64,000 bases of DNA from Martinezella miluonensis (lineage in GTDB: Bacteria; Pseudomonadota; Alphaproteobacteria; Rhizobiales; Rhizobiaceae), in contig NZ_FMAH01000010.1 in the NCBI RefSeq assembly GCF_900094545.1, positions 1 through 64,000 of the forward strand. The letters run 5' to 3'. Below, in pieces: positions 1-10,595 of this stretch. The notes under the pieces were generated by a model, which worked only from the letters and a program-made list of their open reading frames with translations, was not told where the DNA came from and made no database searches. How positions within the stretch are numbered: position 1 is the first letter of the stretch; each line of letters opens with the position of its first letter. The position numbers were made by a program, and so were the translations under genes.

Positions 1-4
1 CCTA

Positions 5-1678
<1,674 letters not shown>

Positions 1679-1721
1679 TTATGGCCCGTCAGCTGTATCG
1701 GAAAAGGGAAAACCGGCTGGA

Positions 1722-2018
1722 TTAGCCGATGATGCCCATGATGTCGGCTTCCTTCATGATGAGAAGGTCTTCGCCGTCAAGCTTGACTTCGGTGCCCGAC
1801 CACTTGCCGAACAGGATGCGGTCGCCAGCCTTGACGTCGAGCGGGATGACCTTGCCGGATTCATCACGAACGCCGGAACCGACGGCGACGATTTCGCCTT
1901 CCTGCGGCTTTTCCTTGGCGGTATCGGGAATGATGATACCACCCTTGGTCTTTGCTTCGGACTCAACGCGACGAACGACGACGCGGTCATGAAGGGGGCG
2001 GAAATTGGTGCTTGCCAT
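1722..2018 (-). CDS. groES: Co-chaperonin GroES (10 kDa)
   Basis: Lid of the GroEL folding chamber. The 98-residue product has the family length, the N-terminal [13 protein letters not shown] strand, the mobile loop [18 protein letters not shown] at about residues 21-38 that contacts GroEL, and the C-terminal [12 protein letters not shown] strand. The ATG at 2018 is preceded by a GAGGGA ribosome binding site. It is the first gene of the groES-groEL operon; the leader contains a CIRCE element between the promoter and the gene, so HrcA repression and heat induction are expected. Confidence 0.98.
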   Translation of the reverse strand: MASTNFRPLHDRVVVRRVESEAKTKGGIIIPDTAKEKPQEGEIVAVGSGVRDESGKVIPLDVKAGDRILFGKWSGTEVKLDGEDLLIMKEADIMGIIG

Positions 2019-2076
2019 TGTCTAATCCCTCGATCAAATGACATTCACGGATCAGCGGGGATCCGTATGGACTTTG

Positions 2077-2103
2077 TTAGCACTCAGCATTGGCGAGTGC
2101 TAG
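2077..2103 (-). promoter_or_regulatory. CIRCE operator (HrcA binding site) of groESL
   Basis: Inverted repeat TTAGCACTC, nine-base spacer, GAGTGCTAG. It matches the CIRCE consensus (TTAGCACTC-N9-GAGTGCTAA) with one mismatch at the last base. It sits about 60 nt upstream of the groES start and just downstream of the predicted -10, the usual place for HrcA repression of groESL. Confidence 0.95.
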
Positions 2104-2111
2104 CGACCGTG

Positions 2112-2140
2112 ATTTAGGGGTGGCTACAGGGCGAGTCAAG
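2112..2140 (-). promoter_or_regulatory. RpoH-like heat-shock promoter of groESL
   Basis: Reading leftward, CTTGAC at 2140-2135 is followed after 14 nt by CCCCTAAAT at 2120-2112. This resembles the sigma-32 pattern (CTTGAA then CCCCAT-T at this spacing) and also gives a TTGACT/TAAATC sigma-70-like reading. The predicted transcription start falls at the edge of the CIRCE element, so positive (RpoH) and negative (HrcA) control probably act together. This is inferred from sequence only. Confidence 0.65.
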
Positions 2141-2443
2141 AACAGCACTGTGAAATTTTTGCGGCGCCGTTCGGCTTGTTTCGAGGATGATTAACGGCCA
2201 AGGCCACCCTGCATAGCATGCCGTTGCAAAGACTCTCCCGTTCTGATCTCGTGCAGAAGGATGTGGCAACGCCCTTTCTCGCTCGTTCCGCCGAGGTTTC
2301 CGCCCCGTCGTTTTCGCTGATTGCCGGCGCTGCTTTCGCTTGTCCCTCGAGCCTTGTGCGGCGCAAAAACCTTGTGTGCCGCTCTTGTAATTTGCCGGCC
2401 GGTTTGCGATGTCAGCCCGTGATTTATTTGATGCGAGGACGGC
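2141..2443. other. Intergenic region between groES promoter and HAD gene
   Basis: About 300 bases separate the groESL promoter from the rightward HAD hydrolase gene. I see no convincing gene, RNA or hairpin here. A GAGGAC ribosome binding site at about 2434-2439 serves the downstream gene, whose promoter I cannot place confidently. Confidence 0.5.
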
Positions 2444-3292
2444 ATGGGCAAACGGATCGAAAGCTTTCGCGACATCGGCGGACTTTATGACGTTGCGCTC
2501 TGCGATGTCTGGGGCGTGCTTCACAACGGCGTCACCGCCTACAAGGAAGCCTCGATCGCGCTCGAAGCTGCCCGCGCCGAAGGGCTGACCGTCGTCCTCA
2601 TCACTAATTCCCCGCGCGTCGCTCCCAAGGTGGTCGAGCAATTGCGGGCGATCGGTGTTCCCGACAGCGTCTACGACCGCATCATCACCTCGGGCGACGT
2701 AACGCGCAAGCTGATCGCCGAAGGCCCGAAGAAGGTATTTCTCCTCGGCCCCGAGCGGGATATTGGTATCCTTGAAGGACTCGATGTGCAACGTGTCGAC
2801 GTCGGCGAGGCCGAAAGCATTGTCTGCACCGGCTTTTTCGATGACGAGACGGAGACGCCGGACGACTATACGGACATGCTGATGGCGTGGTCCGCCCGCG
2901 AGGTGCCGCTCATCTGCGCCAATCCGGATCTCGTGGTCGAGCGCGGCCATCGGATGATCCCATGCGCTGGCGCCATGGCCGCCTATTACGAGCGCCTCGG
3001 CGGCCGGACGCGGATTGCTGGCAAGCCGCATCAGCCGATTTATGAGGCGGCACTCGCAGCAGCCCGCGAGGTGAAGAGCGAATTCCCGCTGTCGCGCGTC
3101 GTCGCCATCGGCGACGGCATGCCGACCGACGTGCGCGGCGCGCTCGATTACGGTCTCGATCTTCTTTATATCAGCCATGGCATCCACGCCCGCGAATATG
3201 TTGTCGACGGGCACACCGACGAAGCTGCACTCGGCGCGTTCCTTGCGCGCGAGCAGGCATCGCCGAAGTGGTGGATGCCGCGCCTTGCCTGA
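2444..3292 (+). CDS. HAD-superfamily class IIA (NagD-like) hydrolase
   Basis: Predicted cytosolic phosphatase-fold protein of 282 residues; substrate unknown. Visible HAD motifs are motif I as LCDVWGVLHNG (Asp21 nucleophile), motif II as LITNSPR near residue 53, and motif IV as GDGMPTDVRGA near residue 225. Motif I has Trp23 where most HAD phosphatases carry the general-acid Asp, so catalysis may differ; I recall this DVWGV form from an alphaproteobacterial NagD-like subfamily (TIGR01459 type). The ATG at 2444 has a GAGGAC site about five bases upstream. The stop is only 15 nt before ribF, so the two genes are likely co-transcribed, which hints at a link to flavin nucleotide metabolism but does not prove it. 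Confidence 0.85.
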   Translation: MGKRIESFRDIGGLYDVALCDVWGVLHNGVTAYKEASIALEAARAEGLTVVLITNSPRVAPKVVEQLRAIGVPDSVYDRIITSGDVTRKLIAEGPKKVFLLGPERDIGILEGLDVQRVDVGEAESIVCTGFFDDETETPDDYTDMLMAWSAREVPLICANPDLVVERGHRMIPCAGAMAAYYERLGGRTRIAGKPHQPIYEAALAAAREVKSEFPLSRVVAIGDGMPTDVRGALDYGLDLLYISHGIHAREYVVDGHTDEAALGAFLAREQASPKWWMPRLA

Positions 3293-3307
3293 GGAGAGTG
3301 GCAGACG

Positions 3308-4291
3308 ATGACCGTTTTCCATCGCAATGAGACGCGCGAACCGCTTCCAGACGCTCTCAAGGGCGGGGTCGTCGCCATCGGCAATTTTGACGGCGTGCAT
3401 CGCGGCCATCAATCGGTGCTCAATCGCGCGCTGGAGATTGCCAGAGAGCGCGGCGTTCCGGCCCTGGTGCTGACCTTCGAACCGCATCCGCGCACAGTGT
3501 TCAAGCCGGATCATCCGGTCTTCCGCCTGACGCCGGCGCCGCTGAAGGCCCGCCTGCTGGAAGCTCTCGGCTTCAACGCCGTCATAGAATATCCGTTCGA
3601 CCGCGCCTTCTCCCAGCGCTCCGCTGATGAGTTCGTCCATTCGATCCTCATCGATTGGCTGCACGCCTCCGAAGTCGTCACCGGTTTCGATTTCCATTTT
3701 GGTCACGACCGTCAGGGCGGCCCGGCCTTCCTGATGAATGCCGGCAGCCACAACGGCTTCGGCGTGACGCTCATCGACGCTTTCCGCGACGAAAATACCG
3801 AGGTCATCTCATCGAGCCGTATTCGCACGCTTTTGGCCGAAGGGGAGGTGGCCCAGGTCGCCGGTTTGCTCGGCTATCGCTATACCGTTGAAGCTCCCAT
3901 CATCGGTGGCGAGAAGCTCGGCCGCACGCTCGGCTTCCCGACGGCCAACATGCAGCTTCCGCCGGAAATATCGCTGAAGGCCGGCATTTATGCCGTCAGG
4001 TTCCGTGCAGCCGATGGCGTCATTCGCGACGCCGTCGCGAGCTATGGCCGCCGTCCGACGGTGACCGACAACGGTGCGCCGTTGCTCGAGACCTTCGTCT
4101 TCGATTTCAGCGGCGATCTCTACGGCCAAAACTGTTCGGTTTCCTTCTTCGGCTATCTTCGCCCCGAACTGAAGTTCGATGGCCTGGATCCGCTGGTCGC
4201 GCAGATCCGCAAGGATGAGGACGAGGCGCGTACATTGCTCGCTGGCGTCCGGCCGCTCGGCGACCTCGATCGGGTCATCGCCTTTAGCTGA
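3308..4291 (+). CDS. ribF: Bifunctional riboflavin kinase / FAD synthetase
   Basis: Phosphorylates riboflavin to FMN and adenylylates FMN to FAD in the cytosol. The 327-residue protein shows the N-terminal nucleotidylyltransferase motif GNFDGVHRGHQ at 25-35, the ISSSRIR signature near 167-173, and the C-terminal riboflavin-kinase motif GFPTAN at 209-214. Length and domain order are those of bacterial RibF. The ATG at 3308 follows a GAGGAGAG ribosome binding site that overlaps the end of the upstream HAD gene region. No FMN riboswitch is apparent upstream, fitting a housekeeping role. Confidence 0.97.
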   Translation: MTVFHRNETREPLPDALKGGVVAIGNFDGVHRGHQSVLNRALEIARERGVPALVLTFEPHPRTVFKPDHPVFRLTPAPLKARLLEALGFNAVIEYPFDRAFSQRSADEFVHSILIDWLHASEVVTGFDFHFGHDRQGGPAFLMNAGSHNGFGVTLIDAFRDENTEVISSSRIRTLLAEGEVAQVAGLLGYRYTVEAPIIGGEKLGRTLGFPTANMQLPPEISLKAGIYAVRFRAADGVIRDAVASYGRRPTVTDNGAPLLETFVFDFSGDLYGQNCSVSFFGYLRPELKFDGLDPLVAQIRKDEDEARTLLAGVRPLGDLDRVIAFS

Positions 4292-4422
4292 TTTCATCCA
4301 GCAATCGCGCGCGGAGATTGCGGCAGTGCGGTATCTTTTTGCCTTGAGCGGGTAGGCAGATACTGCAATGCTCGTGCTGTAGGGCGCGAGTCGCCGCGCC
4401 CGTTTTCCGAAAGGCGCACGGG

Positions 4423-4620
4423 ATGGATAAACGTTTCGGAACGGCGGCCTGCTGGCTGCTCGTCATTCCATATATCGGCTTGCTTTGGGTCCCCTTCTAT
4501 AACGGTCACGATCCGGTCCTGCTCGGGTTTCCCTTCTTCTATTGGTATCAGCTCGCCTGGGTGCCGGTCACGGCCACCCTGACGTGGATCGCCTATCGGA
4601 GCATGCGCAATGATGACTGA
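4423..4620 (+). CDS. DUF3311 small membrane protein
   Basis: A 65-residue protein with two hydrophobic segments (about 6-26 and 38-58) and the motif IGLLWVPFYN, matching the DUF3311 family. Such proteins are commonly encoded directly before a sodium:solute symporter and are thought to be an accessory subunit. Here the stop overlaps the start of the symporter gene by 11 bases, indicating translational coupling. Function beyond that association is not established. Confidence 0.85.
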   Translation: MDKRFGTAACWLLVIPYIGLLWVPFYNGHDPVLLGFPFFYWYQLAWVPVTATLTWIAYRSMRNDD

Positions 4621-6085
4621 GATCGATACGACCGCACTCGCCGTCTTCATCTTCTTTTTGGCGCTCGTGACCGTCATGGGCTTTGTAGCCGCCCGTTGGC
4701 GCAGGCCGAAGACCCTTGCCCATATCGACGAATGGGGCCTTGGCGGACGCACCTTCGGCACCTGGATCACCTGGTTCCTCGTCGGCGGCGACTTCTATAC
4801 CGCCTATACCGTGATCGCCGTCCCGGCCCTTGTCTACACGGTCGGTGCCTATGGCTTTTTCGCGCTGCCTTATACGATCGTCGTCTATCCCTTCGTCTTC
4901 ATGGTCATGCCGCTTCTGTGGAGGCGCGCGAAGGATCATGGCTACGTTACGGCGGGCGATATCGTGCACGGCCAATACGGCTCGCGTGCGCTCGAATTGG
5001 CAGTTGCGCTCACCGGTGTCATCGCCACCATGCCCTACATCGCTTTGCAACTCGTCGGCATGACGGTGGTGTTCAAGGCCCTGGGGCTTCATGGAGAATT
5101 GCCGCTTGCCGTCGCTTTCATCATCCTGGCGCTCTACACCTATTCGGCAGGTCTTCGTGCCCCGGCGCTGATCGCCTTCGTCAAGGATATCATGATCTAT
5201 ATCGTGGTGATCGCCGCCATTGCGCTCATTCCGGCGAAGCTTGGTGGCTACGCCAATGTCTTTGCAGCGGCCGATGCGGATTTCAAAGCCAAGGGGGCGG
5301 GCAGCTTGCTGCTCGGCGGCAACCAGTACGTCGCTTATGCGACTCTGGCGCTCGGCTCGGCGCTTGCGGCATTCATGTATCCGCATACGCTCACCGGCAT
5401 CTTCGCCTCCAACAGCGGCAACACCATTCGCAAGAATGCCGTGCTGCTGCCGGCCTATACGCTGCTGCTCGGTCTGTTGGCTCTGCTCGGCTATATGGGC
5501 CACGCGGCAAATCTGAAGCTGGACAGCCCGAATGATGTCGTTCCGGCGCTGTTCCAGACATTGTTCCCAAGCTGGTTTGCGGGCTTCGCCTTCGCAGCCA
5601 TCGCCATCGGCGCCCTCGTTCCCGCCGCTGTGATGAGCATCGGCGCCGCCAATCTCTTCACCCGTAATTTCTGGAAGGCTTACATCGATCCGCAGGTTTC
5701 CGATGCTGGCGAGGCAAAGGTCGCCAAGATGACCTCGCTCGTCGTCAAGGTCGGCGCGCTTCTCGTCATCATTTTCTTGCCGACGCAATTCGCGCTCGAT
5801 CTCCAGCTTCTGGGCGGGATCTGGATACTGCAGACCCTGCCGGCTCTGGTCTTCGGCCTCTATACCAAATGGTTCCGCGCGCCTGCGCTGCTTGCCGGCT
5901 GGTTCGTCGGCTTCTTTGGCGGCACCTATCTCGTCTGGGATGCCGGCTGGAAGCCGCTGCATATGGTTCCCCTCGGAGAAGCTGGTTTCACCGTCTATAC
6001 GGGGCTGCTGGCGCTCGCAGCAAATATCGTTGTATCTGTAGTCCTCAACGCGGTCATGCCGGCTCGCGCGACGGCGCGCGCCTGA
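4610..6085 (+). CDS. Sodium:solute symporter, MctP-like
   Basis: Inner-membrane transporter of the SSS family, 491 residues with about 13 hydrophobic segments. The N-terminal region contains EWGLGGRTFGTWITWFLVGG, a pattern of this family, followed by GGDFYTAYT. Overall it resembles rhizobial monocarboxylate permeases of the MctP type (lactate, pyruvate, alanine uptake), but substrate cannot be assigned from sequence alone, so no symbol is given. It starts at tandem ATG codons (4610 or 4613) inside the 3' end of the DUF3311 gene. A hairpin terminator follows at 6104. No two-component regulator (as accompanies mctP in some rhizobia) is adjacent. Confidence 0.88.
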   Translation: MMTEIDTTALAVFIFFLALVTVMGFVAARWRRPKTLAHIDEWGLGGRTFGTWITWFLVGGDFYTAYTVIAVPALVYTVGAYGFFALPYTIVVYPFVFMVMPLLWRRAKDHGYVTAGDIVHGQYGSRALELAVALTGVIATMPYIALQLVGMTVVFKALGLHGELPLAVAFIILALYTYSAGLRAPALIAFVKDIMIYIVVIAAIALIPAKLGGYANVFAAADADFKAKGAGSLLLGGNQYVAYATLALGSALAAFMYPHTLTGIFASNSGNTIRKNAVLLPAYTLLLGLLALLGYMGHAANLKLDSPNDVVPALFQTLFPSWFAGFAFAAIAIGALVPAAVMSIGAANLFTRNFWKAYIDPQVSDAGEAKVAKMTSLVVKVGALLVIIFLPTQFALDLQLLGGIWILQTLPALVFGLYTKWFRAPALLAGWFVGFFGGTYLVWDAGWKPLHMVPLGEAGFTVYTGLLALAANIVVSVVLNAVMPARATARA

Positions 6086-6103
6086 TCCGAACAGTGCCCT
6101 ATT

Positions 6104-6135
6104 GGCCGCGGGCGGAAACGTCCGCGGCCTTTCTA
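6104..6135 (+). terminator. Hairpin terminator after the symporter gene
   Basis: GGCCGCGGG pairs with TCCGCGGCC (one G-T wobble) across an eight-base loop and is followed by TTTCTAT. It lies 19 nt after the symporter stop. The T-run is short, so termination may be partial. Confidence 0.6.
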
Positions 6136-6382
6136 TATGTCGCTGGCGTTGTTTCCTCTTCCTTTCCTTGGAAAAAACGCCTATGAACCGGCGGCTATGA
6201 CCCAATTTCGGCTGAGCCTATCGATACGAATTATTGGCCCGGCCTTCCGCGCGCTTTGAGCTGCCGGAAGGTCCGGGTTTCCGGCGCCCGTTCCCAGGGT
6301 GCTTTCAGCCGCCGAAAATCCCCATATGGCTGCGCCAGATGAGGCGCAAGACGCCCGAGACACCGAGGCAATTGTCACGACT

Positions 6383-9265
6383 ATGACCGATACCGCTGAA
6401 AAGATGGACTATTCCAAGACCCTTTACCTGCCGGAAACCGATTTTCCGATGCGCGCCGGATTGCCGCAGAAGGAGCCGGAGCTGGTAAAGCGCTGGCAGG
6501 AGATGGATCTCTATAAGAAACTGCGCGCTTCTGCTGCCGGCCGCGAAAAATTCGTCCTGCATGACGGCCCGCCCTACGCCAACGGTCACATCCACATCGG
6601 CCATGCGCTGAACAAAATCCTCAAGGACGTCATCACCCGCTCGTTCCAGATGCGCGGCTATGACAGCAACTATGTTCCCGGCTGGGATTGCCACGGCCTG
6701 CCGATCGAATGGAAGATCGAGGAAAAATACCGCGAGAAGGGCAAGAACAAGGACGAGGTTCCGGTGAACGAGTTTCGCCAGGAATGCCGCGACTTTGCCG
6801 CCGGCTGGATCAAGATCCAGTCCGAAGAGTTCAAGCGCCTCGGCATCACGGGCGATTTCGACAATCCCTATTTGACCATGAATTTTCATGCGGAATCCCG
6901 CATCGCCGGCGAACTGCTGAAGATCGCCCGCACCGGCCAGCTTTACCGTGGTTCGAAGCCCGTCATGTGGTCGGTGGTCGAGCGTACGGCTCTGGCTGAA
7001 GCCGAAGTCGAATATGCTGACGTCGACAGCGACATGATCTGGGTGAAATTCCCGGTGGCCGAAGGTTCGGCTCATCTTGCCGGCGCCTTCGTCGTCATCT
7101 GGACGACCACGCCTTGGACGATCCCCGGCAACCGGGCGATCGCTTATTCGTCGCGCGTGTCCTACGGGCTTTACGAAGTCACGGGAGCTGCCAATGACTT
7201 CGGTCCGCGCCCCGGCGAAAAGCTGATCTTCGCAGACAGGCTCGCCGAGGAATCTTTTGCCAAGGCAAAGCTCCAGTACAAGCGCCTCAGCGACGTGAGC
7301 GCAGCCGATATGGCTGCGGTCATCTGCGCCCATCCGCTGGCCTCGCTCGGCTATGATTTCAAGGTGCCGCTGCTCGACGGCGACCATGTCACCGACGATG
7401 CCGGCACGGGCTTCGTGCATACCGCACCCAGCCACGGCCGCGAGGACTTCGACGCCTGGATGTCGCATGCACGCCACCTCGAAGCGCGTGGCATCTCGTC
7501 CACCATCCCGTTCCCGGTCGATGATGCCGGCTTCTACACCGCCGATGCCCCTGGCTTCGAGGGTGGCCGCGTCATGGACGACAACGGTAAGAAGGGCAAT
7601 GCCAACGATCTGGTCATCAAGGCTTTGATCGAGACGAACATGCTGTTTGCGCGCGGCAGGCTGAAGCATTCCTATCCGCATTCCTGGCGGTCGAAGAAAC
7701 CGGTCATCTTCCGCAATACGCCGCAGTGGTTCGTCTACATGGACAAGGACTTTGCGGACGGCTCGACGCTGCGTTCGCGTGCCCTGAGGGCCATCGACGA
7801 TACCCGCTTCGTACCCGCCGCCGGCCAGAACCGCCTGCGCGCCATGATCGAGCAGCGCCCGGATTGGGTTTTGTCGCGTCAGCGCGCCTGGGGCGTGCCG
7901 ATCTGCATCTTCGTCGACGAGCACGGTAACATCCTGCAGGACGACGCTGTGAACGCCCGCATCCTCGAGGCTTTCGAGCAGGAAGGTGCCGATGCCTGGT
8001 TTGCCGAAGGCGCACGCGAGCGCTTCCTCGGTGAGAAGGCCAACGAGCCCTGGACGCAGGTCATGGATATCCTCGACGTGTGGTTCGATTCCGGTTCGAC
8101 CCACTCCTTCACGCTCGAAGATCGTCCGGACCTGAAATGGCCGGCAGACGTCTATCTCGAAGGCTCCGACCAGCATCGCGGCTGGTTCCATTCGTCGCTG
8201 CTCGAAAGTGCCGCGACCCGTGGCCGCGCGCCATACGACACGGTCGTTACGCACGGCTTCACCATGGACGAGCAGGGCCGCAAGCAGTCGAAGTCGCTCG
8301 GCAACGTCGTCGCCCCGCAGGACGTGATGAAGGACGCCGGCGCCGATATCCTGCGCCTCTGGGTCATGACCACGGACTACTGGGAAGACCAGCGCCTCGG
8401 CAAGGCCATCATCCAGACCAATGTTGATGCCTATCGCAAGCTGCGCAACACCATCCGCTGGATGCTCGGCACGCTGGCGCACGACAAGGGCGAAGTGATC
8501 GCCTATGCCGACATGCCGGAGCTGGAGCGGCTGATGCTGCATCGCCTCGCCGAACTCGACGAGCTGGTGCGTGAAAGCTACGATGCCTTCGATTTCAAGC
8601 GCATTGCCCGCGCCCTCATTGATTTCGCCAATGTCGAGCTTTCGGCCTTCTATTTCGATGTCCGCAAGGATGCGCTCTATTGTGATGCCCCGTCGAGCCT
8701 GCGCCGCCGCGCCTCGCTCGCCGTCATCCGCACGATCTTCGATTGCATGGTGACGTGGCTGGCGCCGATGCTGCCCTTCACCACGGAAGAAGCGTGGTTG
8801 TCACGCAATCCGTCGGCAACCTCGGTTCATCTCGAGCAGTTCGTAACCGTTCCCACCGAATGGAAGAACGAAGCGCTGGCCGAGAAGTGGAAGAAGATCC
8901 GTGCCGTGCGCAGCGTCGTCACCGGCGCTTTGGAAATCGAACGCAAGGACAAGCGCATCGGCTCCTCGCTGGAAGCTGCCCCGGTCGTCTACATCGCCGA
9001 TCCGGAGCTGCTGAAGGTGCTCGAAGGGCAGGATTTCTCGGAAATCTGCATCACGTCCGGCATTGCCATCGAGGGCGGCGAAGGCCCCGCCGACGCATTC
9101 CGTCTTGACGATGTCGCCAAGGTCAGCGTCCTGCCGAAGCTTGCCGAAGGCCGCAAATGCGCCCGCTCCTGGCGCATCACCACCGATGTCGGCTCGGACC
9201 CGGAATACCCGGATGTGTCGGCGCGTGACGCCTTGGCACTGCGCGAACTCGCGGCTGTAAACTGA
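6383..9265 (+). CDS. ileS: Isoleucyl-tRNA synthetase
   Basis: Class I aminoacyl-tRNA synthetase that charges tRNA-Ile, with proofreading of valine. From the ATG at 6383 the protein has 960 residues and starts [20 protein letters not shown], the usual rhizobial N-terminus; the frame stays open 28 codons further upstream, but those residues look non-conserved. The HIGH motif is at 71-74 and the KMSKS-loop appears as KQSKS at about 634-638. The CP1 editing domain lies between, with TWTT-like [13 protein letters not shown] near residue 240. The C-terminal zinc-binding region found in E. coli IleS is reduced here to a single KCARSW cysteine. Monocistronic context; no T-box is expected or seen. Confidence 0.97.
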   Translation: MTDTAEKMDYSKTLYLPETDFPMRAGLPQKEPELVKRWQEMDLYKKLRASAAGREKFVLHDGPPYANGHIHIGHALNKILKDVITRSFQMRGYDSNYVPGWDCHGLPIEWKIEEKYREKGKNKDEVPVNEFRQECRDFAAGWIKIQSEEFKRLGITGDFDNPYLTMNFHAESRIAGELLKIARTGQLYRGSKPVMWSVVERTALAEAEVEYADVDSDMIWVKFPVAEGSAHLAGAFVVIWTTTPWTIPGNRAIAYSSRVSYGLYEVTGAANDFGPRPGEKLIFADRLAEESFAKAKLQYKRLSDVSAADMAAVICAHPLASLGYDFKVPLLDGDHVTDDAGTGFVHTAPSHGREDFDAWMSHARHLEARGISSTIPFPVDDAGFYTADAPGFEGGRVMDDNGKKGNANDLVIKALIETNMLFARGRLKHSYPHSWRSKKPVIFRNTPQWFVYMDKDFADGSTLRSRALRAIDDTRFVPAAGQNRLRAMIEQRPDWVLSRQRAWGVPICIFVDEHGNILQDDAVNARILEAFEQEGADAWFAEGARERFLGEKANEPWTQVMDILDVWFDSGSTHSFTLEDRPDLKWPADVYLEGSDQHRGWFHSSLLESAATRGRAPYDTVVTHGFTMDEQGRKQSKSLGNVVAPQDVMKDAGADILRLWVMTTDYWEDQRLGKAIIQTNVDAYRKLRNTIRWMLGTLAHDKGEVIAYADMPELERLMLHRLAELDELVRESYDAFDFKRIARALIDFANVELSAFYFDVRKDALYCDAPSSLRRRASLAVIRTIFDCMVTWLAPMLPFTTEEAWLSRNPSATSVHLEQFVTVPTEWKNEALAEKWKKIRAVRSVVTGALEIERKDKRIGSSLEAAPVVYIADPELLKVLEGQDFSEICITSGIAIEGGEGPADAFRLDDVAKVSVLPKLAEGRKCARSWRITTDVGSDPEYPDVSARDALALRELAAVN

Positions 9266-9271
9266 AGAATA

Positions 9272-9309
9272 TTACCGGGTGAATTGCCTTTGCGGCACTC
9301 ATCCGGTAA
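9272..9309 (+). terminator. Stem-loop after ileS
   Basis: TTACCGGGTGA pairs with TCATCCGGTAA (one G-T wobble) across a 16-base loop, starting six bases after the ileS stop. There is no T-run after it, so it may be a Rho-assisted terminator or an mRNA-stabilising hairpin rather than an intrinsic terminator. Confidence 0.45.
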
Positions 9310-9399
9310 AAGCTGCCTGAAAATGGCCTGATTTTTACGGCAGTTGCCGTCAAATGGGGTCCTGTTAAGTTTATTCCGGCATAGCTGGGAAGGGTTTTC

Positions 9400-10029
9400 A
9401 TGAGAGCGATGCATAGCGTTCGTGTCGGCGTCAGCTTGACGGCACTTGTGATTGGCTGTGGCGTGATGTCCGGTTGCCTCAGCAGCCCGACTTACGGCAC
9501 TGACAAGACGGCTGGCGTGCAGCTCCTGGACGATATCGGGGACATGGCTTCCATCTCGGCCGCAACGGCCAAGGACAAGGGCGTTAAGTATCCGAATCGC
9601 CCCGGTCTGGTTGTGGGGGGCGACAAGGACAATCTGACCGCGCCGCAGCAGTCGCTGGCAAGCAAGGACAATCCGGCTTGGTTGGAATCGCCTGAAGAGG
9701 CCCGCAAGCGTCTTGCCTCAGAAGCTGACCAGAAGAAAAACGACGTCAACTATCGCTCGCCGCTGGCTCAGGCCGATAGCGTCAAGAACCACATGACCGA
9801 AGCGCAGCAGACGGCGGCCTATCGCGCCGCGCGCCAGGATCAGGCAGGCACCTACATCGACCAGCGCCGTTATCTGATCGACCCGCCGCAGCAATATCGT
9901 CAGGTTTCCGATCAGGCAGCCCTCAACGACGTCGGCACCCCCGAATCGAAGAAGGAAAAGAAGCGCAAGAAGGATGCGGAAGCTGCGCAGCAGTCCACCA
10001 ACAGCAGCTGGTGGAAGCCCTTCCAATAA
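9400..10029 (+). CDS. Putative lipoprotein, hypothetical
   Basis: A 209-residue envelope protein of unknown function. The N-terminus is basic then hydrophobic and offers two candidate lipobox cysteines: Cys20 (LVIGC) and Cys26 (MSGC). The remainder is hydrophilic and probably largely disordered, with Gln/Ala-rich stretches and a Lys/Glu-rich segment near 185-195 (SKKEKKRKKD) before a WWKPF C-terminus. The ATG at 9400 is preceded by GGAAGGG. It stands alone between ileS and the convergent tadA and is followed by a terminator at 10039. I recognise no catalytic motif. Confidence 0.75.
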   Translation: MRAMHSVRVGVSLTALVIGCGVMSGCLSSPTYGTDKTAGVQLLDDIGDMASISAATAKDKGVKYPNRPGLVVGGDKDNLTAPQQSLASKDNPAWLESPEEARKRLASEADQKKNDVNYRSPLAQADSVKNHMTEAQQTAAYRAARQDQAGTYIDQRRYLIDPPQQYRQVSDQAALNDVGTPESKKEKKRKKDAEAAQQSTNSSWWKPFQ

Positions 10030-10038
10030 GCAATTTGC

Positions 10039-10065
10039 AAAGCGGCAGCATCAACTGCTGCTTTT
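10039..10065 (+). terminator. Terminator after the lipoprotein gene
   Basis: AAAGCGGCAG pairs with CTGCTGCTTT (one G-T wobble) around a six-base loop, with TTTT at 10062-10065. It touches the first base of the tadA stop codon on the opposite strand, so it marks the boundary of two convergent genes. Confidence 0.65.
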
Positions 10066-10523
10066 CAGTCTTCGGAGCGTTTCGCTTGAAAGAAATCTCT
10101 GAGGATGCCGGCGGATGCCGTTTCCCCGATGCCTGAGTAGACTTCCGGTGCGTGATGGCAGGTCGTTTGATTGTAAAAGCGCACGCCATTGTCGACAGCG
10201 CCGCCCTTTGGATCCTCGGCGCCGTAATAGAGGCGGCGGATGCGCGCAAAAGAAATGGCCGCGGCGCACATGGTGCAGGGCTCCAGCGTAACGTAGAGAT
10301 CGGCACCGGTAAGACGCTCTTGCCCCAGTTCCTCACAGGCCAGGCGGATGGCGACGATTTCGGCATGGGCGGTAACGTCGTTGAGCTCGCGAGTGCGGTT
10401 GCCGGCCTTGGCGATGATGGTGTTGTCAAGCACGAGAACAGCGCCGATCGGCACTTCGCCACGCTTGCCGGCGCTGCGTGCTTCGGCCAAAGCAAGCTCC
10501 ATGAAATGATTTGTAGCCGCCAT
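10065..10523 (-). CDS. tadA: tRNA-specific adenosine deaminase TadA
   Basis: Converts A34 to inosine in the anticodon of tRNA-Arg(ACG). The 152-residue product has the cytidine/deoxycytidylate deaminase-fold zinc motifs HAE at 53-55 (His53 zinc ligand, Glu55 proton shuttle) and PCTMC at 82-86 (Cys83 and Cys86 zinc ligands). Length is as expected. It is divergent from the rluB-like gene with about 70 nt between starts. Confidence 0.95.
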   Translation of the reverse strand: MAATNHFMELALAEARSAGKRGEVPIGAVLVLDNTIIAKAGNRTRELNDVTAHAEIVAIRLACEELGQERLTGADLYVTLEPCTMCAAAISFARIRRLYYGAEDPKGGAVDNGVRFYNQTTCHHAPEVYSGIGETASAGILRDFFQAKRSED

Positions 10524-10595
10524 TCAAGATTTTCCACTTAACCGCAGGGGCGCGACCTGATAGGAACACGCCTTAAAAATTCAGGCAAACAACAA

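Noticed and set aside
2114..3751. Open frame of about 545 codons on the minus strand opposite the HAD and ribF genes
   Set aside because: No domains; it is antisense to two genes with intact motifs and runs into the groES promoter.
4568..6205. Open frame of about 545 codons opposite the sodium:solute symporter gene
   Set aside because: Highly charged low-complexity translation complementary to membrane-helix codons; the symporter is convincing.
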